Under the pieces are notes generated by a model. It ran no database searches and was not told the DNA's origin. It saw only the letters and a list, made by a program, of their open reading frames with translations. From Phoronis australis (taxonomy: Eukaryota > Phoronida > Phoronidae), in contig NMRA01000497.1 in the NCBI GenBank assembly GCA_002633005.1, positions 84,883 to 148,882 on the forward strand: a DNA stretch of 64,000 nucleotides, written 5' to 3'. Below, in pieces: positions 23,601-35,300 of the stretch; positions within the stretch are counted from its first letter, which is position 1, and every line of letters begins with the position of its first letter. The position numbers and the translations under genes are program-made.

Positions 23601-25689
23601 CTATTATGTTGGGACGTACACTTTGGGCTATCTTTGTTTTTGAAATTCTTGTTTCTACTGATGAAATAGGTAAGCTGACATACCAGCACTCCAGATTTCC
23701 AGTGTTGTGGGGCATGGCTGGTCTCGTACTATGCATTTCTTGCTTGCCGATCCGTCTCTATTTTTATCGGTTTAAAATTTCAACCTTCACAGGTAGGCTC
23801 ACTATTTCTTTAGCTATTTACGTCACGTGTGTGTTTTTCCCTGTTAGATCGACTACCCGGAGATTGTGGAGGGCGTAGGGCCTCGTCACAGATTTATGGC
23901 GGCTTACGAACAAAAGGTCGAACCTCCGGACAGAAAGTGGCAGTACTTGCTGTTTGCTGCAGAACCGTACGAAACCATAGCATTTAAAGTGAGTTCAGTC
24001 ACGTGACTTTGTAATCCGCATAAAACTATAATAGCACGGTTCGTTCTGTCAAAGTAGCGAAGCATTTTATTTAGAACCTTTACTTCAGTCTATAAAGTGA
24101 TCTCAGATCATTATTTGGTGTTGTGAGGATTGGTTTGTGATCATTGAGTTTGTGCTCTAGACCATCCTCCAGCCTTGGCGCTTAAAATGACAAAGCGTGT
24201 TTATTGGTGGAGCTTGGTTGGAATTAATAACGAACTCTCAAAGTATTTCCAAACCTAAGAGTCAACCAGAATTTTTTAACCGAACGAAGTAAAATCATAA
24301 CTTAATAGATGATCTAAATCGAAAGTTACTTTTTGATAGAAGCGCAAATAAATGATTCAATTAATTTTAGGTGAAATTTTGTGACATTTATTGCCCTCAA
24401 AGGTTTATTCCTATGAGTACCACTCATAGGCAGATCCGGGGGGTCAAGGGAGTCCCGACCCCCCCTTTTTCCTTTGATTTTAGTGAATTAGATATCAAAT
24501 CTAGAATTTTCAAGTTGACTTGGACCATACATTTTTTTAAAAATCTTTGATCCAACCATCCTTTTTTGAAAAATCCTGGATCTGCCCTTGCCACTGTTGT
24601 AAAGCATGTATTTTAATTGAAAGGCAAATCTACTGATGACTTATAACTTGCTTTGTGTTAGGTACCCAGTCGAGAAGTTGACAAAGATGGGAAGAAACTT
24701 TGGCAGCACTGGAACAAAGAGACTAGACAAGTAAGAAGTTTGAGCCATGTAATATGGTCCTTTTGTTTTGTTTGAAGTAGAGTAAAAATTGTGGATAAAC
24801 ATAGCGCTCATCAATTTTGATGTTCTTGTCATTTAGCTAATCTCAAATAATTGGTTAGTGACTTGGAATGTCCAGCTTCATTAAAGTGTGCATACCAGTT
24901 GAATTTTCAGAAAGCACCTGTGTTTATGTTATTGAAGAGCGTTATTATTTTATGCTTGGCATGTAAACCTGCGTGAAGTGTATTACATTGTTGTGCTGTA
25001 TTCCTGACACAGTCGTCCTGTGTATTTTTGCAGTACTTCATGCAGTTTGCCTTTAAACACGACCCTAAGGCAGCGGCAGCATCAACAACACCAGCGGAAC
25101 CTCCCAAGTCTGAAGCTCCTGCGAAAACTACAACATCAAGCCAGCCCAGCACTGGCCCACCTCCCAACTTACCCCCGCCACCCGGTCCTCCCTCATTCCC
25201 ACATCCCCCACCGTCAAGGTTTGGGATGCCTCCTCCACCGCCAATGCACGGTCCTCCTCGTGGAGTTCCAATGTTCCGAGGACCACCACCACCCCCTGGT
25301 GGTCCTATGCCGCCCCCTGGAGGTCCTATGCCGCCCCCTGGAGGTCCTATGCCGCCCCCAGGAGGTCCNNNNNNNNNNNNNNNNNNNNNNNNNNNNNNNN
25401 NNNNNNNNNNNNNNNNNNNNNNNNNNNNNNNNNNNNNNNNNNNNNNNNNNNNNNNNNNNNNNNNNNNNNNNNNNNNNNNNNNNNNNNNNNNNNNNNNNNN
25501 NNNNNNNNNNNNNNNNNNNNNNNNNNNNNNNNNNNNNNNNNNNNNNNNNNNNNNNNNNNNNNNNNNNNNNNNNNNNNNNNNNNNNNNNNNNNCCCTCCCC
25601 CTGTCCCCCCTCCAGGTGTGCCCTCGTCAGCTCCACCCCCACTGGCACCACCTCCGCCTCCTCCGTCTAATACTTTTACTGGCTCCTGA
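20607..25689 (+). CDS. SF3A2: splicing factor 3A subunit 2
   Basis: Seven plus-strand exons: 20607-20732, 21189-21260, 21825-21871, 22686-22845, 23848-23988, 24662-24730, 25034-25689. SF3A2 (SF3a66, yeast Prp11) is part of the U2 snRNP SF3a complex, needed to form the pre-spliceosome in the nucleus. The protein matches the vertebrate form nearly residue for residue from MDFQHR through RLRQLALETIDINKDPYF, the matrin-type C2H2 zinc finger (YECKLCLTLHNN...YLAHTQGKKHQ), the KKFVKIGRPGYKVTKQRD block, and AYEQ-VEPPD-KWQYLLFAAEPYETIAFKVPSRE. The last exon codes a proline-rich tail with heptad repeats GGPMPPP. A 224-base N run cuts this tail and leaves the terminal segment (ending SNTFTGS) out of frame, so the gap length must be wrong. 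Start chosen by identity to the family N-terminus. Confidence 0.97.
20884..20942. mobile_element. hairpin repeat, copy C
   Basis: GATTTTGAGATCCAGTTGAT, then CGTTATTCAGTGGAGAAAAG, then TGCTCAAAATGCAGG: a diverged copy of the hairpin at 4624-4690, in SF3A2 intron 1. Confidence 0.65.
23259..23485. repeat. 46-47 bp tandem repeat, about 5 copies
   Basis: Copies begin near 23259, 23304, 23351, 23398 and 23444 with the core GCTAGTGTGCTGGTAGAGTGCGC(T/C)AC, then TTATGTCATGTTGTCAGTTA. Divergence increases to the right. It lies in SF3A2 intron 4. The core GCTGGTAGAGTGCGC resembles a tRNA D-arm, but no tRNA can be folded. Confidence 0.85.
24428..24590. mobile_element. MITE-like element, inverted ends GGCAGATCC
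   Basis: Left end AGGCAGATCCGGGGGG and right end AATCCTGGATCTGCCC are inverted copies. The body is about 160 bp of low-complexity C/T and T-rich sequence with no coding content. It lies in SF3A2 intron 6. A related end occurs at 18972-18992. Confidence 0.65.
25264..25368 (+). repeat. 21-bp coding tandem repeat (GGPMPPP heptads)
   Basis: The unit GGTCCTATGCCGCCCCCTGGA is repeated about three and a half times before the N run, giving heptapeptide repeats in the SF3A2 tail. It is preceded by a Pro-rich lead-in. The array probably continues inside the gap and caused it. Confidence 0.9.
25369..25592. other. assembly gap, 224 N
   Basis: Unresolved bases inside the proline-rich repeat of SF3A2. 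Counting codons from 25034 to the stop at 25687-25689, the frame is off by one base, so the true gap length should be a multiple of three rather than 224. Confidence 0.95.
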
Positions 25690-28600
25690 GTTTGAGTGTC
25701 ATTGTGAAAAATGCTGCGCAGTTGTTTTTTCAACTAGTTTCCTCGACTAAAAGTGTATTACCTGAATGTCGGATAACACTAACCGATGCTTTGATCCGTT
25801 TCCATGACAAAAGAGAAATTTTGTGTTTCTGTATTTCATGGAAACTCTAAAGCCACCAGCACAGCCATCAGAAGTACATGTTAGATTGAGATTATGCAGT
25901 GAAGTAGTCTTCGTAACGTCACCCAATGGGATGTCGAAATTCACAGAATGAAGTTAGTGAGACAAAGGTCTTGACATACATGTAGAAATGGATGTATTCA
26001 GGCTGCATAGGGCCCCGTGCTGATGAGCTTTGTTCTCTCCGTCACATCAAATGTAAAAGCAAGAAAATTTTCTTCATGAGCGCCCCCCAGTGATTATTGT
26101 GTTGCCAATTATTAGTTGGACAGCTTGCCCCTAACGTCATGTATTCCAGTGTAAAGTTGGCGAGTTTTACGTCATTGAATGTGTTGTTCGCTGGATTTCA
26201 AGCTTCAGATCTGTTTTCATACAATTTTAATAAACCATGTATAATTTCTTTTAGAGATGTTATTATATTTGAACAGTGCAGTATTTCATCAATCTCATCT
26301 TGTTGAATGAGGGTTTGTGGTGGTGATGTAGCACAAACCAAGGGAATGGATTCATATGTGTTACTCAGTGAGCTGGTTGGTTGACAATCTTCATAAGGCA
26401 ATATTTTCAGTTCATGTCTGTCACCAGGCTGTTAGGGTTTTTGCAGCTCCGACATTCAAGTGACATCAACCATGTCTGTTACAATGTTTAAAAAACAATC
26501 TGATGAACGTCATTTTCTTAAATCTCTTCCTTTTGCAAGAGAAAAGTCCAATTTCGATTTCACACAGTATGCTCCTGACATGCCATTTGCTCAATTTTGG
26601 GTTTGGTAAAGTAACATATTTGGGAGATGAAACTACTAACAAAGTGCGACCACTTCTGGTAATTCGTTTGTGCATGTAATTGATCCATGAATTTAACTGC
26701 AGAATAATGAACTAACAGCATTGTTTTCACGCCGGTAAGCAAGTTTGTCTACTCAAGGAAGAATTTTTGACGACATTAATTTTGTGTCGTATTGTATGTT
26801 GCTCACGTTTTACCCAGATCAACCCTTAGCTGCAAATTTATACTCCTCTGTACCAAGGCTGGTTGTTGTTACCATGGAAATGGTGTAATCATAAGTTGCC
26901 GTTTGATGCAGTAGTTTGCAGCAAAATAGAAATACTCTGGTCTACAGCTGCTAGAATGTAAACCAATTATTCATCTACCTACAAAACACAGTATGGCAGA
27001 CGACTGAAATTTTTTTGTTAATTTTTTTCGACGAAAACTGTATTTTATAAAGTTCTAGTTAATTATTGGGGTATACCCTGTATGAATTTTAAAATGACCC
27101 ACTGGTAAAGTTTCTATTACTAGCTTCAAGTTAATTGACTTAAGGTTTGAAAATAGAACTTTCGGCAGGTGTTCTAATACTGCTGACTCCTACCATGGGC
27201 GTTTCATTCCTTCCAGAAATTATTGTTTAAATAAGATGCGACTTTTGCACACATCCTAAATTCACACGTCCTAGATCCACACATCCTAGACATTATGTTG
27301 ACTGAACTACAGTGCAAATATGTTTCATTAGAATATATCTTTGTTTAACACTAATGCCCTTTTGCAAGAGGTCAAGTCCAAAAGACTACCATGACAAGAG
27401 TGCCTGTTTGATAATTCGCAGACTCTCATGGCATGACCAGAGAGAATTGCAATTATTTTCTAATTGAGAAATCTGTGTCTGGTGTTAAGAAATGACTTGG
27501 TTGACAAATTATTTTTTATTTTGAGGCATGAATTCAAGTGTAGTAAAACTTGCATAAGGTGGAGATTACCATATCAAGATTTTATCTGCGTAAGCGAAAT
27601 CCCACATCTCTGAAGGGTTGAGTAACTGTACTGCGAAACTTTATCAGAGTTCAACAAAAGTCCGCCTTGGTCATGTCCAACTTATGCAAGTTTTATTATA
27701 CTTGCAAGAGACGTCGATGACATACATTGCACTTGACTTAATTACAGTCGGATTAGACTGAAGTTGTATAAATGACTTAAAACATAATTATGAAGACTCC
27801 TATCAAAGGTGAGGTGAGAGTAAGTCTGACGTTACAGCAACTACAGGGAAATCATATCTTCAGATGTGTGAATATGAAAGCCTACCTTCAACGGTAACAC
27901 ATGTAAATTTGGTTACTACAGTATGTTAAGAGCATCACTCTGAGCCCACTAACACCATAAAATGCCAAATGTAACGAACTGTTAGGCATATTAGCTTGCT
28001 TTTGTCTACGTCACCGCGATAATCATCTTTTAATTCAAACAACTGCGAATAACACCCACATGCAATGGTGTTCTATTCAGACTCCTATTCAATACTTATA
28101 CAACCTTTTGTTGTTTGTGCTGGGATCTCGCAGTGACGCAACATGGCATGAAAAGGCAGCTTCACTTATCATTTGACGGGCTTACATTTGGGTGATTGAA
28201 TTCACGTTTTTTTTTTATTTTACTAAGGCTATGGTAGGGTTATCTGGTTAGCCTAATACATCTAAAGTATCAAAAATTCCGTTGAAGTTAGGCTTTAAAC
28301 ACCACTCAATGATTGACAGTCTGCTTCAAAAGATAATATACAGAGTCACACAAAGAACAACTGTTAAAAATAACTCTTCCCTCAAAGAACACAGCGTTCT
28401 TTAGGTCGTGAGGAGTAATTTCAGATGGTTGACTCTCGCGGTTCAAAAATGCACCATCCTTAATGGAAAAGTCCAGACAAATACACAAAAAATATTAAAA
28501 TAAATGATAAATAAAAAACAATGATAAAGCTTCTACTGGCAAAATAGACAAGATGTACAAATATAAGAAGAAAGTCAATAAAATTTAGCTAATCTGGTAA

Positions 28601-29353
28601 TCACCGCCCTTCATCAGTGGGGACACAAAGAAAGATGACCGCTCAAGAGACAAAAATTTCACAGCAAAATTTTTAACTTGTTCAATCTTTAGTTTCTTGA
28701 CTGCTGTTACTATTTTCCACAATTTCGCTCACACCAATTTGACGACCCTTGCATCAGAACTACTGCACATTACACGCAATCAGACAAAATGGCATCCTTT
28801 CAGCCAACTCTAAAATTTTTTCACTTTGTCAGCCTTCTGCTATTAATGACAAACAGCAACCGTGACAACGAATTTCACCTGCGCCGGCCTTAATGACCGG
28901 AAATCGAGGCTGATTCAGATATCACGATGGGGGAATTCTGGATCATTTTGTCCGATTACTCGCAGTGTGTAATGAATCAAAACCTTGATCTTTACGTAAC
29001 ATCATTTAGACTGATTTTCAGGTGATTACACAACCACTGACTAGGACAGTGATGCTCAAAACCATAGCATATTTCTAAGCACCGTCACAACAAACTAATT
29101 CTCAGTATGTCCAAGCACAGCTTAACATCTCGATGAAAAATTCTGAGGAAGAGTTGGAAACGGGCAACTTTGGCCCACAACATCCCTCGAATGCTACAAC
29201 ATCCAAGAAAATTTTACTCTGATTGTACAACGCATAGTCCTTTCACACTTGATTTTCTATTTTCGAGATCATACTGAGAACTACCTTTGTATAACGGACA
29301 GCTATTTCTCACATGATGGACGTGTATGTGATGAGAAATAACAATGGATCCTA
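25690..29353. other. intergenic between SF3A2 and ANKS3 (tail to tail)
   Basis: SF3A2 ends on the plus strand and ANKS3 on the minus strand, so this interval holds two 3' UTRs. An AATAAA at 26229-26234, 540 bases after the SF3A2 stop, is the likely SF3A2 polyadenylation signal. A short direct repeat (CACACATCCTA/CACACGTCCTA) lies at 27248-27290. No other gene or clear repeat was seen. Confidence 0.5.
26229..26234 (+). terminator. probable SF3A2 polyadenylation signal
   Basis: Canonical AATAAA, the first one downstream of the SF3A2 stop that I noticed on the plus strand. Confidence 0.5.
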
Positions 29354-32300
29354 TCACCGGTCACTGCCATCCTCTGAAGGAATGGTTACATTGTTGCCTA
29401 GCAACTTGTCAGTGTTATGCCAGGCAATGGTAATTTCTCTGTTCAGATCTTCATAACACTGGCCAAGACGGTGTAATAAACTCTGACTGTCCATTTTCTC
29501 GGTTAGATCCTTCACACTCAGCTTCTGATCAAAGTTTGAAACTAGGTCGTTATTCTCGTCTCGGCAGTTTTCTGTTGACATATGCTTTACCAGCATTCCA
29601 TGACATTCCCTTCAACAAATTAAACACCACATTAATTTACATGAATTAGTAAGCTTGGCAAATGCTTGGCACAAATTAACTTAAACTAGAAAGTATTCAG
29701 AGGGCACCGACCTCTGTTTCAGACATTACAGTACCCCTAAAGTGATTACCATTGAATGTTGAATTGATAATTTTGCTTCAAGTGCTTAAAACTACCATAT
29801 ACCTTGTTTTGACACGTGACTACAATGTCGGCACTATTAAACCTTTCTTTACAGCACTGCATATCACTACTGTTAATCCATGAAACTCGATACAAGAAAA
29901 TAGAAGAAATAAAACTCTCATTGAAAGTTTCTTAGCTCCACGGACATGAGTGTGACTTATGAGGTAACCCGGCACCAATGTGTTATGTCCACCAACACTC
30001 AAGTTTCTTGAGCAAACTTGTGCCATATCTGCGTTTCTCTGATGTCTTGTGGGAAAGTGAAGATTCACAGCATCCTCAAAGACTGAGTTGTTACAAGCAC
30101 TACAAATGCAATGCCTCACCATTCTTAATTATCCATAAACCATGGGAAACCGAGCAGCAATATCTGTCTACTTTTCACACTAAACACAATGAAGGATGAA
30201 TTGCAAGGTTACGCAAGACTTTGCGAGATATCGTATTGCATTGCAAGCAAAGCGCCTGACCACACTAGCTTGCGTCTACGAAACTCCGCCAACACCGTCA
30301 CGCTCCATTACAAGGTGATGGAAACAGCAACTACTTCAAATCTTTTAGAAACCACCATATTGCAACCTTCACCACTGACCTGATGTCTGTGAGTAACTGG
30401 GTCATTTGACGACACCTGACTTGAGTGTCCCCTGCCAGCCGAAACACTTGCTCCCATGCCTCGCGGTGGTCCATTAAGTATGACTCGGTGACAGACCGCA
30501 GCTCCCTCTCCTGGCTGACCTTAGCCTTCAGAAGACCGGTTTCCTCATAAGCCTAAAACGTATAAGAGAAGCCTGACTAAACTGTAGCGTAGTCGACTCC
30601 CAAAAAACTTTTTGAAAAATAATTAGAGCTCACTTGAGCAAAAATGCAGTCTCTGAGAATACACACGGAACTGAGATAAATTGTATCAATTATTTCTAGA
30701 CTCATAATTACTTGGCTAAACTTTTATTCACCAATTGTGAACTGGAAGCGTAAGATCAAATTTCTGTCTTATAAGATTATGCAGGACCTCATCGACAAGA
30801 CTACAAAATAGCTAAACATCTACAAATTTCTAAAATTTAACTCTCCAAAAGTAAAAATTGTGTAAAGTTTGATTTTTGATTTTAAACCAATCTGCCATTA
30901 ATTGGGCCACATGGCCACACATTTTCGTAAACTTTAGTAAAAAAGAATGGTTCACTCATTTATAGCAAAACAACATGATCAATAACATGAGCGAATTTCA
31001 TAAGCTAAAACCTCAAAAACACTGTAATTACAGTTTTCTAAATTATCGTATCGTTTTAGTTTCAAGCAACAATACTATTTTTCATAAAAATCACTCTTAC
31101 TTTATGATAGCCCCTCATGCAGAAGTGGAAATTTTAAAATAATTCTTAAAAAAAATTTAGAGAACAATGCATAAAGCGCAAAACCCAAAAATTTCACGTG
31201 AATCCGACCGACCATTTCTGAGATGTGATGTTCCAAAGTTGGCCAAAACTGGAATTTTTTTTGGGCCCTACATAGGCTTAAAAGCCACTCTGACATAAAA
31301 ATGAAATGAAGAGTGAAAAAATTCCAAACCACTCATCTCGGGGGAGTGAGGGCAGAGCGAGAGAAAGCAAAAATTAGACAGCCTCACCTGTTGTAACCTT
31401 ATCGCCATCTCCTGCATTTCGCTCTCTAGTTTGTCAGCGTACGCCTGCTCCAGGTCATGTGATGCTGGCCGGACATTACTGTGCCACCGGGCTATAGCGT
31501 TCGTCATTTTACGCCTAGGACCCAATAACCTGACAAAAAATTTCGTGGGTTAAATTACATTATGTTAAAATCTAGCGTGGTTCTGATGTGCCCCTGGGAC
31601 ACTTTAAAACATGACTGTACTTCTGTAACTGTTAGAAGAAAAATCTGGAATCACGTGTCTTTCTTCTGTTATCCCTACCAACCAATACTTTAGTATGCTA
31701 TCAACTACACTTAGGTGCTACCTGGTTTGTTTCTACTATCACAGTTGATCAAAATTACATTATATTGTGTTTAGTTTTCAAACACAGAAAGAAAAATGGA
31801 AACTGAGAATGTGCGAAAGCTTCACTGCAGGACTACAACAATTTCCAGCCATATGTAATCAATAAACTGAGTGGGTGAATAATGGAGAAATTTCCATCCT
31901 CTAAATTCTTTCTCCTCTCTTAGCCTTTCATTACTGCATCAATTCTAACTTGTAGCTTTAGACTGTAACTTCTAAGAAACTCTTCAATTTCGAGGATTAT
32001 TACTACAGCTGGAGGCTTGCACTAGAAGTAGACTAGTACCCTCTACATACAGTCAATATTCACATTATTTAGCTAATGGTTGATATACATGACAGGCTCA
32101 CCCGATGCCGACTTCCTTGAGATCGTTATCAGTGAGAGACAAAAACACCTGCAAATCGACATCCTGCTCCTCAAATATTGGCAGATACTTCAGGAGCCCC
32201 TGTTCAGCAATGAGCTCTTGTAANATCCTGAGGACGGTTCTGCAATATGCGTTGTTGTTCTTCAAGTATTTTGTCATTGGTCATTCCACCTCTGCTCAAC

Positions 32301-35300
32301 ACATCCGTGCCCGACTCTCTCCTGGAATTTGCATACTCAGGCTTCTGTGTAGTCCTATGTTCATCGATAGTCACACTTTTGACTTTGGCACAATCCACTG
32401 TTTCCACAGGGGGTGGTCTACAGCTTGGTTTCAGACTAGATTTCTGCACTTCTTTGGTTGGTGTTGGCGGAGACAAACCGAAGGCACCAGCCAGGCCTCC
32501 GCTGGAGCTGCTGGAGCTGCTGATCACCGTGGCGACGGCAGTCTGTGTGAACGCATTGTCCTCTTCATCTGCTTCAGCCGAGTCTGTTAACACGACAATC
32601 TCATTCAATATAAACATAATTATGAGTCGCCTATTACAACGAAGATTGCAGTTTAAAAAATTGCATGTCCACGTGTGCGCAATAGTTTACCTAAAGTTAT
32701 GTTAGCATCTAGATATCTGCAAAACTGTGAGAAAGTGAATTGTCAAAGTCATTGTAGAAGACAGGTTACGCCAGCTCACCAACATCTGAGTAAAGAATCA
32801 AACTTCCCATGAAAAGATGAGAAACGAAATTTAAGTACAATATTCAAGTACAGAAGGCCAATCATTAATCAAACACCTACCCCTCAATATGGGTTAAGAC
32901 AAGACTGATAAGCGTTTGCTTCGACACTCGAGGTGCCAAACTTGATTTAGCAGACATGTCAAATTTTCAGTTGCTAGATCCGTATCTGACAAATAAGACG
33001 ACTTCATTCAAATCAGTGAAAATTTTTTAATTTAATGTTACTTCGAATCGAATCACGATCTTCGATATAAATACAATAAGTACCCAAAGTCACGTGTCCT
33101 TGCATTCTCTAACTGACCGTAACTGAAAAGAAGTTTCATTCCATGAGCTAAGACAAGTCTGAGGCATTGCTAATCAAGTGAGAATAACCTCGTCGAGTTT
33201 GTGAAAAAAATCAATACCTACTGAAAACTCGTAAAATCTTGACGTCTAACCGCAATTATTCTAAACTCAAAACCAATCGAAAATGGAAAAAAACAAGGAT
33301 TCAGCAACTAAACAAGAATTGTTCGTACTTCTACTGTCTTGAAGCGAAGCTGCATCTTTTCCACAGCTATCCAAGTGATCGTCTGCTGTTATGGGTGACG
33401 TGAAGTCTCTGAAGCAGATGTCCTTTGATGGAACGTTGCCTTCATCAAATGTTACGTAACCTTTAGGTATCACAGCTGTGAAATCAGTCAACAAAAATTA
33501 TGGCCTATTAATTCAAGGGATTTGTGTTGATATTCAATATGGGAGGTTGTCAGCCAGTAAACATTCGGTGATGACACCACAGATTAATTGTGGACATGTA
33601 ACTTGATTCATAATTTGCAGTTTAGGCGGTGATATTGGACTTCAGCGTGCCTCGACAATCTTCTGCGCAAAAGACTTCTTGATCCATTAACCTGACGTTT
33701 GACGCATTTTGATACTCACTCCCAATTTTCTAATTTTGCAAGATGATAACTTTATACTCTCACCAAACAGTTTGCTGCAGTGCACAGCTCTGGCGCATGC
33801 AAGTGTTTTTTCAGTCGTATTGTCTCAGGGCCCTTGTTGCCTTCAATTTGAGGCTGAATATCGACCCCATTCCTTAGCGAAAATATTTTAAAATAATGTG
33901 AAATTCCCCTCACCAGGTCCTGCAATGATTAAAAACTGGATTCACTTTTATACTAAAGTCACTTGAGGCATTGCCGATGAGGGTAACGGGGGTGGTGACC
34001 ATCACCCCTCAAACAAAAATTCCCCTCAGGGAAGACACAGGCACCTTTTTTCTCAGGTGAGCAAGGGCCACATGTTTACATGTCACCAAGTTATCTGTGA
34101 TACTAGATGTTTACAAGGCTAGGATCACACCAGTGCACTTGAATGACAGTAGCACAGCAAATGACATCCCAGACTTCTACACATTCACACTCACCTCGCC
34201 CTGTAGGATAAAAGTTCCATAGGCACTTGATTGGAAATAGTTACAACACACCCTTGAGTGCAAATTTATCATCACTGCACACAACTATACATTTTTGACT
34301 TGTGCAAGTGGTTTTCAGAAGACCTGTTGTAAATCACCAGAACAAATTATTCTTAACTCCATACAAAATGGTGTTACTAAAAGTTGAAACTGTCATCACT
34401 ACTCTGACAGAAAAAACTCATCTCAAGAGAAATGCAGCCATTTTCTGAATATTTTTGGTAACAGAGCAGATTGCTTCATAAAAACTTTCCATTTTACCTT
34501 AAGTTTGTAATTTTCAGTATAATCATGTTGGCACATTAAAAGAAGAAGAGTCTCGATATTACCTGCGTGTTGCCATGGGGCATCTGACCCAGATCCTTTT
34601 GGTCCAATCAAACGAGCTAATGCTTCTGGTCCTTCGCTTATACTGGGACCTGCAAGGACCACACACTGTGTTAAGAGTTCTGTGGCTGGTTCAATGAAAC
34701 AGTCCCAAATAGGGACTCAACTAAGGTCCCTAAGTCTTTTTGTATATTTGGGTCTTTATGGACTCACAGATATAATATTTTTCTACTACTTCATCTTTAC
34801 TGTGATCTCTTTTATTCAAGACATTTTGTATTACCTAAAAACTGAGCCCAGAGTTCATTGAAAATAAACAGGGACTCAGTCCTTAAATTGGGGGTATTGA
34901 ATGAAAAGATCCCTAATTATTTCGATAATATTGACAATTCAACGTAGAGTTCACTCTCGCAAAGTCAAAAGTTGACTTAGTAATGAAACTAAAACAATAC
35001 AAGAAAGGGCAATCGATGTTTTCACAAGTTCAAAAACATACAGTAAATTTTGGGAACATCGCTGAATCTCTATTTGGGACTGCTTCATGCAAGCGGGCAC
35101 TGATGAACATGGACAGAAAATTACCTTTGCTTGATCAAGATTCATGTTTTAACGCAGCCTACTGACAGAGCCATGTTTTATATTTAAGGAAAGTGACTGT
35201 CTGTGCAACACAAGATCTCGCAAGAGTTTCACCAGAAAGATCGAGGCATACATTGCAAATCGTAAATACTTTTTCGCACGAATGGTACAGAGAAAGCGCT

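Noticed and set aside
25214-25733. Minus-strand open frames rich in Gly, Thr and Arg around the N run
   Set aside because: They are antisense of the proline-rich SF3A2 repeat and are held open only by N bases.
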